DNA from: Ecdyonurus torrentis
Lineage: Eukaryota; Arthropoda; Insecta; Ephemeroptera; Heptageniidae
Direction: 5' to 3'
Assembly: GCA_949318235.1 (NCBI GenBank)
Contig: OX439129.1
Span: forward strand, 8,315,849 to 8,379,848
Length of the DNA stretch: 64,000 nt
The position numbers and the translations under genes are program-made. The notes under the pieces are model-generated. The model did not search any database. It saw nothing but the letters and a program-made list of their open reading frames with translations, and was not told the DNA's origin. Within the stretch, counting starts at the first letter, position 1. Each line of letters opens with the position of its first letter. Of the stretch, positions 1 through 15,700 are shown in pieces.

Positions 1-23
1 AAAGAGAGAGAACTCCATATTTT

Positions 24-33
<10 letters not shown>

Positions 34-115
<82 letters not shown>
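34..115. repeat. (GA)n microsatellite
   Basis: About 40 GA units with one AA interruption near 52. Confidence 0.98.
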
Positions 116-2208
<2,093 letters not shown>

Positions 2209-2262
2209 AGACTATTAAAAATATTTAAGAATTACTTTGATGAGCTTTGTTAAGACAAATAA

Positions 2263-2264
<2 letters not shown>

Positions 2265-2303
<39 letters not shown>
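2265..2303. repeat. (GA)n microsatellite
   Basis: About 19 units, 60 bp after the (AT) array. Confidence 0.97.
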
Positions 2304-2308
<5 letters not shown>

Positions 2309-2967
2309 TGTGGAGATTTGTTATTTATTTTCAATAGTTATTTTATATGTTAAGTTCATGGACCTGTACAAATGCGGGAGCGTTGATTTTTGTTAGTTAA
2401 GAGCGTGTCGAATTTTTACAGTAGAGATATATACGACGGCGCCAACTTCAATTTCAACTTTTAAGATTGGCAGTAGATTTAATGAACGTATTGTTCAACT
2501 TTGTTGTAGCACATCAATCAACACACCAAGAAAAACCAAGGCCAGCCAACATTTTATTATTTATATATATATACTGAAGAAGCTAATATCATAATTAACT
2601 TAACTTAATATGTATACAAATAATTTACTTAAAAATTACTTTTTTTATTTATTTCTTTGTTAAGTCAAAAATCAATGGGCCTATAAATTTTAAAATTTAC
2701 TAAGAAAAAAATATTAAAATATATTACAATGAAAACAAGAAATGTATAATAGCAAGTATTATGTTTATTATACTGTATTATGCGATGCAAATTATTAATT
2801 GTTTATTATAATAATTAAATTATGCATTAAAAATTGGTTCGCAAAATTTGTATATTATTGTGTGAATATTTTTATATATAAGCTTTATCATTATTTTAAG
2901 AAGTGTTTCTTTGTTATCATCTTATCATGGTATTATTATAATTATCGTATTTAATACGCAACTTCAT

Positions 2968-3611
2968 ATAATCAGGACATGGCACTGGCAAGGGTCATCA
3001 GTCATCAGTCATTGGTTTTATGTTAATTTTAGCCTGGTATAGGGCTTACCATGTTAAATTGAGGGTTTCGATTTTTAAATTTCTCGCTTCAGAATTATTA
3101 AAGCACCTTAAATTTCACATTTTCATAAAGTACAAATCAAAACTCAAAAAGTATTCAGGTCGTTAACGAACTCCATGGGGTGAAAAATGTGCTCAAAGTT
3201 GACTCCAAATGAAGGTCTGGGTTCTGCTAGATATTTCAGTTTCTTATTGTCGATCTTTCAAATATGGTAACAGAATGTCATTTTGTTTCATAATTATTAA
3301 AAAATCATTGAGAAACTAAAATTTCTTGAGGAACCCAGACTCTTTTTTAGAGTCGACTTTCAGCACAGTTTTCACCCCGTTCCTTTCATTGAGGCTTGTT
3401 CTCATCCTAAATACTTTTTGAGCTATGCTTTTTACTTTATGTTAATATGTGATTTAACATGTTTTAATAATTCTGAAGCGAGAAAGGCAAAAATTAGAAC
3501 CCCCACTTTAACATGGTAAGCCCTATACCAGGCCAAAATTAATATAAAACTAATGATGACCCTTGCCAGTGATCAATCTGATAGCCCTTGCCAGTGCCGT
3601 GTCCTGATTAT
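2968..3611. mobile_element. Foldback/MITE family 1, copy 1 (644 bp)
   Basis: Ends ATAATCAGGACATGGCACTG and the near complement finishing GTGTCCTGATTAT. The arms run about 300 bp each, with GGCAAGGGTCATCA and TAGGGCTTACCATGTTAAA in both. Other copies are at 33953 and 36921. No coding capacity. Confidence 0.9.
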
Positions 3612-3633
3612 CTGGAGCAGCTTTAGCAATAAA

Positions 3634-3772
3634 TTAATGCTGTTCGTAAACCCTGTTTTCTGCTAATAAAATGACGATCAACTTTGGTTAATCAAATGTA
3701 ATGCGCATTTTTTTTTTTTTTTTTTTTTTTTGTAGCAAGAAAACGAGGTTTACAAACAACACTATTAATTGA
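3634..3772. mobile_element. Foldback family 6, copy 1
   Basis: AATGCTGTTCGTAAACCCTG at the left with the diverged complement GAGGTTTACAAACAACACTATT at the right. A T run (3710-3731) lies in the loop. Complete copy at 63751. Confidence 0.75.
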
Positions 3773-4080
3773 GAAAGTAATACGTAACTCTTTTTGAAGT
3801 TTTCAGATTTTTCTAAAGTCGTGTATTTTTTTTTTTTTATTATTATTTTTTAAGGAAATAAATTGATTGTTATTGTAAAGAATTTAAAGATTTAAATTTT
3901 AATAATAAAAAATAATAGCCGGTTGAATCTCAGTTATTTCACAAAACATTTTCTTAGCTTTAATACTAGAGGTCGATATAGGCTTAAGTCTCTAAGGTAA
4001 AGTATAAGCTAGAAATAAGATGTATTTTAGTGACCCAGAAGACGGTTCATATAACAAAAAAAAAAAACACAAGCATTGGT

Positions 4081-4122
<42 letters not shown>

Positions 4123-7100
4123 GTGTTCATTAACAGTAATTGAAAAAAAACACATACATATAAAATAAGATATACATAAATCAGGTATCAGTGAAAAATT
4201 CTGAATTTGAGTGTGCATCAACACATCAAAAACATCAAACTTTGTATTGCGATGGAAAATTTTAGCCAACGAATATGTTATTCTTTTATATTTATTACAT
4301 TTCTAAGAAAGTCCCATAATAAAGTATTATTATTCGCATCTCTCTTATTATTGACATCAGTAAGCTGCTATATACATAATACATACACGATACACTTAAC
4401 GAAGAGTATGACCAACTTGGAGTGGAGGTAGTCAAAAGAGGATCTTTATTTTCACAATAATTCTTTCAACGTTATTTATATCCAGAAAATCAAATGCTAT
4501 AATTTTCAAATCAAACCAATTATATTTAAAAAAAAAAAAAATCCCAAAAATGTTTTTATAATATTTTTAATTAAAAAAAAGTTTCAAAATTGACTCAAAT
4601 TTGCCGCTAAATTTTGAATTTCGATATTTGAATGTTTTCTTTAAAGTAGCATAACTTAACAATTTGATCGTGTTTTGACATTTTTGACGTAACTAAACTT
4701 TAAAGTAATATTTAATCTTTACTTCATGTTAATTTTATAATAAGCGACCGTTTAGTTTGTGAGATATCAGCCAATCACGTATTCCCTGCTGAAGCAGTAA
4801 TAGTCTCCTTTAACTTAGAGTTACTTGGAGATTTTATAAACGTTGCTGTATAGAATTTGTAAAAAATTTCGTATCTTACGATTAGTTCAAAATAAAACAT
4901 AAATATTGTATTTTATAAATCCACCCCCTCTCACTACCCTAACCCTTCAAAACTTACAATCATGTTCATTATTATTAGAGGATAATAGTTGTTTAACCCC
5001 TATAGCTGATACAAAACTATATTTGTCATTTGAAATATTAATTTTTGTTTTTGTAATTTAAGTTAATAACTAATGAAAGCTTATACATAATTACGTAATT
5101 GAAGTTGAAATTCAAATTAATAATAAGTTTATCATTATAATGTAATTTACTAATGAAGAGTAGTGTAGTAATATTTTATATTTTTAAATTATACTTATAT
5201 TATGTACATCAACACAATTTTATTTTTAATTTAACATCTATGAAAATAGTTAGTTTAGTTAATAACATATTTCCTTAATTCCAATTAATAAAAATTAAAA
5301 TAATAATATTACATCCTCTATTGTATTTTTTAACGACGGGAAAAATTGTTATAAAACAATAATGATAATTTTTACAAGTAATTAACGAACTAGGAATTAT
5401 ATTTCTTTATTGTTAATTGTTGGTAATTACTTATTACTTAGACAAAGAATAAATTATTTACTACATTAATAAGTAATTTAATTAAGAAAAAAAATTATCT
5501 TTTATGTTTATAATGGCAGCTGCAAGTGAGAGTGAAAATATGAACAGTCATCAGTTAAAAATAACATGTAATTGTTGTTGAATTAAATAAATTTAATATT
5601 GTTGAAATTTGATAATTTTCATTATTTTTAAGTGCTGCATTTATATCTAATCAAATTTATTTTTAAAGGTATATAAAAAAAATGTAATTTAACTGTACCT
5701 CAAGTATATATTTATAAAATTATTTTATAAACTAATAAATGACATCATGAATAATTATTTATTTATTGACTTTTGACAGGCTTTTGGACTTTGATGGTAA
5801 AAAAAATCAAAATATTCTTTAAAAAAATAATTGACATGAAGTTGCAGTTTAGTTACCTCGATAATGAAACAAAAAATTAGCCTGTGCACTATTTTTAAGG
5901 GTTAATGGGGATGAAAGTATTTTAAATTTGAAAAAGTCAATTTGAATATTTACTTTAATGCATCCTAATACATATTATGAGCATAATTATATTATTTTAA
6001 CTCTATTAAACCAAGACAAAAATGATTTACAAATTGGTCTCTATTTATCTTGAAAACTAAAGTGTTCGTAATTTTCTGCTTCACTCTACCACATGTTATA
6101 TTACATCCACATTTGTCCACTAGATAGCACAACCGTCCACAAAGCTTCACAACGATAGAGGTAAAAAATATAATATACAATTGGAACTAAAATGAACATT
6201 AAGCGATGCTTAAATTTGAACTGTAATTTATACATCTAGAAATTTGTTTCTAAATCATATGTAGATATATTGCATTCATTAATTTAATAAATTGGTCTAA
6301 TTATATTTATGTACCTTATTATTATAATCTTCATTACTTTTTAAGTATGGTACATCCTTATATATTCACTGAAAGATCAAAAAAAAAATATTTATTGTCT
6401 AAACTATGGAATTAAATTCTATCTAAATTAAATAAATTCACAGATAAAAATAATATGAAAAAGAATATACAAAAATATTTTGTTGATAATCTTTAAATAT
6501 AATAACAATACTTTTATTTTTGTTTGATTTTTTTATTGTATTTTGTTATGAATACGGTGATAACAATTGTATTTCCTTTTTGTTTTACTTGTTTTTTATT
6601 TCATCTATATAAAAAATATGTATAATAGACATATGGTAATTAAAAAAAATGTGAATCGACTGCTAAGGCTTTGCCTTGGTTGGATTTTGTAATATATTGT
6701 GTTTAAAATATATATATACAGTGATCATAAATTATCTACATTAACCAATTACTACGCACTTTATGCTGTCTTGAATGCCCGATTGTTGCCCTGACTGTAC
6801 CTTTTGCCTATTTTCTTCTGCAATAAAGATATTATTATATTATTTTGTTTATTTATTCATAGATATTTTTGCTGCTTTATTGGATATGTATATCCAAAAT
6901 AAGTAAATACAAATAAATAATACATAAATACAATAAATTAAATAAATATTAAAATCTTAGAACCTGGTTCAAAACCTCGGTATAGCATCTTTAGGAGCAC
7001 CTTATACGAGACGATAACTCCTGCCTAACTAATGATGCTTCTATCTCATGTAAACAATTTAATAAATTAAAAATTATGCATTATAAATTGCAATTTCATA

Positions 7101-7615
7101 AAACTGATTTAATTTATTAAATTTAGAGTAATGGTTATATAATTTTAATATTTTGTATTATATAGTTTTGATATTGTTGTTTTCAAGGATTATGAAGTTA
7201 AAAAAGTTATCAATATTTCTATTTTCAATTAAATTTATGTAAATTTTAGTAAACAAAATTTGTAAAATATTAATTTTATATGTAAATTATATACAACTTA
7301 AAAAAGAAATACTAGAATTATAATTCATAAGATTAATAAAATTTTCAATAGTGTTTAACAATTTTCAGTCTTGATATTATGCATAGTAACTTAGAACAGT
7401 TCTTTATGATAAAAATTGTATGAACATCGATACAAATTAATAAGTAATGGTCTTTATTCAGAAGTGGAAATACATTTTTGAAAATGTGAGATTATAAAGC
7501 TAAAAATATGCCAGACTCATAAATATTATGCTATAACTTTTACACCTATACAAATTACCAACTGAACGCATAATATATTATAATTATGTATAAGAATGTA
7601 ATAAACATGTAAATG
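3773..7615. other. AT-rich intergenic stretch
   Basis: No gene recognised. A 23-codon frame at 5513-5581 (MAAASESENM) and a Cys-containing - strand frame at 6180-5992 were examined and are unsupported. Confidence 0.55.
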
Positions 7616-7768
7616 ATGTAATGTAATGTAATGTAATGTAATGTAATGTAATGTAATGTAATGTAATGTAATGTAATGTAATGTAATGTAATGTAATGTA
7701 ATGTAATGTAATGTAATGTAATGTAATGTAATGTAATGTAATGTAATGTAATGTAATGTAATGTAATG
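7616..7768. repeat. (ATGTA)n pentanucleotide array
   Basis: About 30 perfect 5-bp units. The reading frame across it on the - strand is only repeat translation. Confidence 0.98.
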
Positions 7769-7849
7769 ATGTAATAAATAAAAATATGGTAATAAACTAG
7801 CCAAAAAAAAATTAAAAACTATATGAAATTAAGATTAATACAGGGAAAA

Positions 7850-7950
7850 AAGTTAGTTTAGTTTAGTTTATTGTTAACCAAAAACAGGCAATTTTACTTG
7901 CCCAATACATTGGCGGTACACACAGTACATTGGTAATAGAGTACAAATTT
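7850..7950 (-). mobile_element. Possible 3' end of a retrotransposon
   Basis: On the - strand a small hairpin GGCAAGTAAAATTGCC is followed by CTGTTTTTGGTTAACAATAA and three CTAAA units, typical of non-LTR 3' tails. A (TAATG) array lies just beyond. The class is a guess. Confidence 0.35.
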
Positions 7951-7971
7951 GTTTAGAAAAAAAAAAAAAAA

Positions 7972-7975
<4 letters not shown>

Positions 7976-8048
<73 letters not shown>
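7976..8048. repeat. (AT)n microsatellite
   Basis: About 36 AT units preceded by a 16-base A run. Confidence 0.98.
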
Positions 8049-8057
<9 letters not shown>

Positions 8058-9041
8058 TAAATATATAATATATTGATAAACATTTTATGTATATTATTAA
8101 AACATTTTATGTATATTATTATACATAATATGTAATATATATATGAAATATTTATCATATGTTATTATTAATTAAGATTATTTGTATATCAAATGAATAA
8201 AACTGGAAAGAAAAAGAAAATTAAGCATTATTGAATACATTCTTAATATAATTAAAAGATTCATTTAATACATCAATTTGCTTTTCATTACATACTAAAG
8301 TAGATCTTGGAATGAAAGAATTTTTAGATACATCATTATTGTATGTTACTACTTTGAAAAGCTGAGTGTTTCGCAATACTTTTAGGCAATTATTGAATTT
8401 TATTAATGATTTAAGACGATATTAATCCCTCAAGAACAATTAATGCAATATTTCGATTTACCATTATCCTCAAAGTATCTTAATTAGACTTTTTTTTTAA
8501 CTTGAGAAAACATAGAAAGTTTGTTAGAACATACATAGATACGAATACGATGTTAGAACCCAATAGCTTTGTATCCTGCACAGCATACTTATTATACCTT
8601 GGTATCCTGTAGGGTATGCAACTAGTCGGACCTTCTAACCAACCTAACTGCTGCTGCCGCACTTAAATCGCTAAAATATATCCAATAAACATTAACAGTG
8701 CACATTTTTATCATAAATCTGTAACTTAAGATTATTACTTTGCAAGTAATTGGGTGCATTACTAAATAAGAATAAATAGTATTATTTATTAATGACAATA
8801 AATATTATACAATCGATATGTTAATTTTTAAATAAATAGTTTCAACCTAAATATATATTAAATTATTAGAATATTTATTGAAGTATTCAAACACAATTCA
8901 AATAATAAATAGAATAAGTATAGATAGAACTATGATAGAAATAGCTCCTTTTGCTTCAATTTTAAATTGCGTATCATTCTGATAAGTGTACAAAGTGTTC
9001 AAAGTTCTTTACCAGGTGGCAGCAGCTATAACGTTAGGAAT
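8049..9041. other. AT-rich intergenic stretch
   Basis: No gene or clear repeat seen. Composition is less extreme near 8550-8660, without coding signs. Confidence 0.5.
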
Positions 9042-9226
9042 CGAGATACTACATACAAAATAGGGACACCAACTGGTTTCAATGTTAAGCTAGGCCCAGT
9101 TGTGATTGGTCAATTTTGATCACGTGACCTTCAACTGGGACGCTGATTGGCTTAGACGCTCATTTTAAATTTCGCGGCACTCCGAATTTGCCAAGCGTGT
9201 CCTAACCTAGTATGTAGTATCTTGTA
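9042..9226. mobile_element. Short MITE (185 bp) carrying CCAAT and E-box motifs
   Basis: Imperfect terminal repeats AGATACTACATAC...GGACACC and GTGTCC...GTATGTAGTATCT. A second inverted pair CCCAGTTG/CAACTGGG lies inside. Between them are two ATTGG (CCAAT-box) motifs and CACGTG. It could look like a promoter, but the inverted ends favour a mobile element. Confidence 0.65.
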
Positions 9227-11254
9227 GCAACGAAGAAATTTTTTTGTACCTAAATCTCAGTGTGCAAATATGAAATAAAATTGATTATTAGCAATTTGTT
9301 ATAATACCATCAAAATTTCCAGGTTTTAGCAAAATAACGTAACTAACGTTTTAAATAAAAATTATATACCAAACTTTTTCTGAAGTAAAACTGTATAATT
9401 GCTGTAACTTCTAATTGTATTAAATAAATTGATATAATAGCTACAGAGCATTTATATTAAAGCTTAAAATATAAAAGATTTTAATGTGAAATTTAAAACC
9501 TTTAATATTTTTACTGTCATTAAATTCTGCAGAATAAAAACCTAAGCCATTTTATTTTATTTTTTTAATTTTGTTCCAACTTTATCTGATTGTTTATTAA
9601 AGACTAGATAATCGGATTCATTACCATTTAAAACATTTTAATTCATTATTATAATATGAAATTTTATCATGAATTCTCGTTAAACTTTCTTACTATATTT
9701 ACTCACTAATTAAGTTATTTTAAGTGTTATACAAGCAATCTATAGAGAATTAAAATTAAGATAATATATTTTTCTTCTTTAATAATATTATATAAAGTCT
9801 TTTATTGATTGCAATTTATTTTTATTTTTTCATTTTTATCACTCTTTTTTTTATTTCTGGATAAAATTAATATTCAAAACACATACAATGTTTAAAATAT
9901 TCCATTTCATTTTTCTCTTAATTTACATTTTAAAAGTTGACAATTAGAAAAGTTTTGCCAAGTTACGCACTTTTTCCCTTTATATATACCAACGTTATAT
10001 ATATAAGCGTTAATTTTTATTTCAACATAAGAATATTAATATAAAATCAATAGAAAATAATTCAGTAACTAAATACGCAGACTTTGAGTCTTAATTTTTT
10101 GAGAATTAAAATGTTACTTTTAATGCAAATATGCATTTTTTAAATGTTTTGTTATATAAAAAAATTTAATAATAACATATTATAAGACTAATCATAAATT
10201 TTATTAAGGGTTGTGAAGGCATAATTCAAGTTTTTTAATTTTTTTTTTCATACTGTAGATAATATTATTCTTTGTATATTGATCCATTTTGTACTTCTAT
10301 GTATTTAAATTTGCACTTTGCATAAATTATTAAAAAAAAAAATTGTATAATATACCTCAACTTATTACTTATTTTTTGTAAAATGTTTAATGCAACGTCT
10401 GTGTTTGAAAGATCGTGATGGAAAAAAAAATGGAATGAAGCTGTCAGAAAGAGATGGAGTAGAAAAATAAAATTGTGCGATAGAAAGTATAAGAATGAGG
10501 GGTAGGTTGAGAGGTAGAGAGAGAGAGAGAGAGAGAGAAGTGCAAAAGTGCAAGACTGTGTGACACAACGGTATTTCGAAACTATATATAACACCCACGA
10601 ATGTCATAAATATTAATGAAAAAAAAAAAGTTACGCAGTAACTCAAGTGGCGTTAATACAAAAAGTAATTTCAAAACACAACCCCTTTTCTTTAGATAAG
10701 TATCGATGGATAAAGTATAAATCTCACATAGATACTCAACTTCATTTTATATTCTCTCTTTTTATATTACATGTTTTCTATTTAAACATAAATTTAAATT
10801 TTAAAATTCTCTTTTACCCTTTATATAATACTTTTCACTTAATTAACTTACATAATATGGAAATGTTCTATCTAGATATATATGTGCTTATACTTTTTAC
10901 ATCTTCAATTTGTGTATAAAATATAATAAATATAATGTTTTAAAATTGAAATTAAGCTCACTTTTGCTTACAAAATGTTATCTCATGCTTTTGCTGCTTA
11001 AATTATTTTATTTTAAAGTGAATTTCTCTAGCTTGAGACTCTTTATTAACATAAAAACGTATTCAAGTTTATTTTGTTGTTGGGAAAATTTAATTATTTA
11101 CACTGTAAGAATAATGTCTGTTTATGTAAAATAATAATAATAATGAGAACAATAAACAAAAATAGTTAAGAATAATCCTTAAAGTTTTTAATATTACCAA
11201 TAGTAACTTTATTAAGGCGCTGTGAGAGGGCTTGGCAATCTTTTTCTACAAAAC
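9227..11254. other. AT-rich intergenic stretch
   Basis: No gene recognised; a short GA run lies at 10516-10539. Open frames at 10265-11134 have the composition of the surrounding AT-rich DNA and no domain. Confidence 0.5.
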
Positions 11255-11588
11255 TTTAAAGAGCTACTATGGCCTTTTAAAAAAAACTCTCAATGATAAA
11301 TCATGAGATGGGACTATTATAAATACACATATTATATCCCTTTAACACTTCAGTAATTTCACAAACTGGAGCAAAAGCTTCTAAAGTAGGCAACCCGCGC
11401 TAGATTTTCTAATTTAGACCCGGAATTAAAGATATCATCCTAAAGTAGCCTACTTTTCTGTTTTTTAACCTTTTTGTGAGGTTGCAGAAGGGTTTAAGGA
11501 CATAATATATCTATGAATAATATGGTCTCACCTCATGAATTTTACATTTTAGATTACTATAAAATTTGAGGCCATAGTAGCTTTTTAA
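11255..11588. mobile_element. MITE family 2, copy 1
   Basis: Inverted ends TTTAAAGAGCTACTATGGCC and GGCCATAGTAGCTTTTTAA. The core has AAAGTAGGCAACCCGCGCTA facing AAAGTAGCCTACTTT. Related copies at 14692 and 26351. Confidence 0.8.
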
Positions 11589-12604
11589 TCATAAATAAAC
11601 AGTTGAAAAATACATATATAAGCAAATAAATATAGAAAAATTAACATAATACTAATAAATAAATTATAGTAACAATATACATATATAACAGAGCATTTTG
11701 AAATTCATATACAAAAAATGAGATTTGTTTTCATTTTAGTAACTATTCTAAAAGAAAAACATGTAGAAGTACGAGTAAATCCATTTCTGTGAAAATATAA
11801 TGTACGATAACTTAAGCACATACACGTCATGTTTTGATTGTAGAACAAGGGAAACAAATTTGATAAATATATTCTGAATTTTAATATTTTTTGAATATTT
11901 TAATGTGAATTCCTATAACTTTTAAAACTTCATTTTGGAAACAATAAGAAATTAATTAGGTGATTATCATTGCTGATCTACTCATGAACTATACTTTAAA
12001 CTCTTTGATTATTCAGTATATACATAGTGAAATTTTATGCTAAAACGTAATTACTAAACACAACAGCATCAAGTGGAAAAAGAAATTTTCAAATTCAATA
12101 TAATATTCTTAAAAGTAATGAAAATTATAGCCAGATCTGCATTACAGTAACTAATAAGTATTTATATGTACATATTATGTAAATAATTACAATATATAAA
12201 AGTAAAATACAAATTTATATATTATTCTTGGGTATTTGGACAACGACATAGTTTTAGATATTAAGTCTAAAAGTTAAGTTTTAATCTTTAAAGTAAAGGG
12301 AATCGCATTTTGAGATTAGAACTCTTTAAAAGTTATTCTCTAACAGTATTTAGTTTAGGGAGTAAAAAGCGTCTTATATATTATACAATAGGAGAAAGTG
12401 AAATAGTAAATTACATCGTTAACAGAAATTTTATCTGACAACAGAAAACCCTCTCTTTTTAATAGCATCTTGTTTGTTTTTTGCGCACGATTATGTGTTT
12501 CTTTAAGAAACTATAAAGCCAAAATTTTAATTCTTACTTTATATATATATAGATAAAGTTTTTTTGTTTCTTTATTTCCGGCTGTGATTGTGATGACCAA
12601 GGGG

Positions 12605-12618
12605 GTTGTCATGGTTAC
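12605..12618 (-). promoter_or_regulatory. X-box-like palindrome (RFX site candidate) upstream of gene A
   Basis: On the + strand the site reads GTTGTCATGGTTAC; the complement GTAACCATGACAAC fits the RFX consensus GTNRCC-N(0-3)-RGYAAC with one mismatch. It ends 124 bases before the gene A ATG. The same arrangement occurs before gene C. Binding is inferred, not shown. Confidence 0.5.
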
Positions 12619-12634
12619 CAAGAGATAAGGCAAG

Positions 12635-12642
12635 ATAAGCAG
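12635..12642 (+). promoter_or_regulatory. Shared promoter octamer ATAAGCAG (gene A)
   Basis: The octamer ATAAGCAG lies between the X-box-like site and the ATG of gene A, and again in the same interval of gene C (61700-61707). It could be a TATA-like or start-site element; the function is unknown. Confidence 0.3.
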
Positions 12643-12742
12643 CCGGAATTTACCTTGGTATAGAAGGGCGTCACCTGCTTCACATTTATAACTAGATACA
12701 GACAAATAACACACGTAGATAGACGAGAGACAAAAAAACAAA

Positions 12743-15700
12743 ATGCGACTGCTGCGAGGATTTGCCCTCTACTCAATCATCTCTCTAGGTAAGACAAATT
12801 TATCGATTTTTTTTTTTTTACAAATAAAATATTATATCTAATACCATCAATTTGTATAGAACAAATTCTAAAAGAGTCCAATATTTCACTTTTATTTTTT
12901 TCTGTTTCTTTTTTTGTATCAGTGGGGAGATTTTGAGAGTATTTTCAAAATTCCTAAAAAAAAAATGATGCGCACTTATTTGTTAAATCATTGTTTGATA
13001 TAGAAGTATTTTTATTTTAAATTTTCAATGTTTTACAAAAAAAAAAAAAAAAAAAAAAATCCATTGAAAATTACTAAAATTAGTTTTAGCCGTATTCTAT
13101 AAAATTTTTGGTTTCTTCATTATCTTAAAGTTTAATTTACAAGTATTTGAATGTATTTCTGTAAGGTCAAAAGTACTTGTAATTTTTATATCATGCTGAT
13201 ATGTATTAAATATTTAGTTTATTGCAATTTTATTATTATTTTTAAGTAACCTCTAATATAGTTTCCAAGCTATTTTGATATCGATGCCAACTCATTACAC
13301 GTCTATTGATATATTTTAAACCATGAAGACAAGACAATAATATTTATCACCAACTAAGATCTTGTCACCAACAAGTTTATAATATAATTGATTTTTTAAT
13401 TTTTTTTTTTAAACAAATAAGAACTTTTTTTTTCTTTAAGATTTAATTATATAAAATATATCAGTCCATTAAGTTTAAATTAATTACATTCTTTATTAGT
13501 TCATAAAATAATGGTTTTAAAATTTAATAATATCCTCAATAAAACTTATAAGATAATTGAAATTTTTCATTAATGTGATACTAATTAATTAAAACAATTG
13601 ATTTTAATTATTTAATATAAGATAAGATCTCTAATATAATATATTTTAGTATCCAATCATTATAAAATCTTAATTAAATTTCTATATATAATCATGGTTC
13701 TCCTTTAATATTCTTGAATGTTCTCATAGCATCATATTATATATATATACATACATAGGTCGTTTCATGAACACATAGCTTACATTCCATTTTATCATCA
13801 CAGACAGCTCCGTAACTTTAATATTATTTGTTTCTACAAAAACAAAAAAATATACTAAAATTTTCACACCTTTTTATTATTACTTAATGAGCTTTAATTT
13901 TTTTTTTTTTTTTTTTTTTACAATTATCATTTATATTGGTTAATAATACCATATTTTTTTTGTGACAAAATCTCTCTTTTGCAATTTTCTCTCGCAATAA
14001 CTTTTAATATAATTTACTGCTGTAAAGATTATTGATTTCTTCACTATGCCATATCTTTTGAGACATTTCTTAGTTATACTCTGTATGCGGAAATATTTTA
14101 GCAATAAAAGTTAGTCATCATTTGCAGTATGGTCATAAAAACCAAGTGACGTCATGACTTAAGTGCTTACTTAGATACAGCACACCTTGTCTTTATTGCT
14201 TTGTACTTGTACAGATACGTTATATAATCAATTTGTGCCAACATTTTGCAAGCTTTTTTTACCATGCTCTGGAAATATCGTCTCTAAGCAGTCACTAAGC
14301 TGCAAATGTCAAATATTTAAAGGCTCAGAACCCCTTGAACAAAACACTTACCTAATATCCTAAAATACCTAAATATCAACGTTTATTTGGCCGGAGTCAT
14401 TGATTTCTAATTTATTTTCCATTCAAAAAATGTCAAAATGACGTCACAGCTTGCCTGGTCCACGTGCCCTGGAAACAAGCTAGCTGTGACGTCACAAACC
14501 CGCAGCTGATATTTTTTTAATAGAAAATAAATTAGAAATCAATGACTCCGGCCAAATTAACGTTGATATTTAGGTATGTTAGAGGATATTAGGCATTTTT
14601 TTTTGTTCAAGGTGTTCTACACTTTAAAACAGATCCAAGCAACAACAACAACAACAACAAACTAATTGACATAAATTACGAAATATTATTAATATACTGA
14701 CAAACTGGAGAGAAAACTTGTAAAGTAGGCAACCCGTGCTACAATTGCTATTGCAGCCCTGGATTTCATGACGTCATGAATTTCGTCATATTGCCTACTT
14801 TACAGTTGTAATTTAACCCCAGTGGAGGGATGTAATATGTGTATGTATGATAGTGCCAACTCATGAATTTTACGTTTTTGATTTAATGTTGTGAGGCCAG
14901 GATCCCTTTAATGTAAAAGTTATAAATTATAAAATAGTTTGTGGTTTGTGTTACTATAATATTACATGTAAACGTGTATATAGTAATTGTGATAATTATA
15001 TTACTAAATTATATAATCTGTTTTATAATTAATTATGTTAATTAATTATAATATATGCCAAATAAATATTGAAGTTATGATATTAATTAGATATTTTCAA
15101 TCTTGGAAACTGTGCATTATATTTTGTATATTTCTATACATTTCAATAAACTGCCGGTCTAAAAAAGGACCTATATGAGTAATAAAATATTTAATAATAA
15201 TATTTAAGTGTTAAGAAGCTAGATTCTTAAGTTTTAAGTTTTGTGACATTAAATGATTTTAAATATGAATTAACCAATTTTCATGCTGTCATAAGTTTCT
15301 GTTTTTCAATAAGATTGAATTGAATATTAGAAGAAGAAAAAATCCCAACTAAAACATCCAATTATAAATACTGAGAAAAGATAAGAATTCAACAAAACGA
15401 TTTTTCTATACAAAAATTTATACTAATAATAAATTTATCAGATCCGATTAAAAATCAAGACATGTTTTACTAAATATGAAATGAGTAAAATGTTTAAACG
15501 GGATTATAAAAAATTATTCATTTCTGACGTTATAGTGTTATGAGATTGGATTTCATCAAATAAATGAGAAATCTTATGACTAATAATACGAAACGTACAT
15601 AAAGTAAATAGTCACCATCAGGAAAGTGTTAATCATGATTTACAGCTTGAAAGTTTCACAACATTTTGTCAAACTAATGACAACACGCGAGAGGAAACAA

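Noticed and set aside
5513..5581. 23-codon frame starting MAAASESENM
   Set aside because: Too short, no splice partners seen and no recognisable match.
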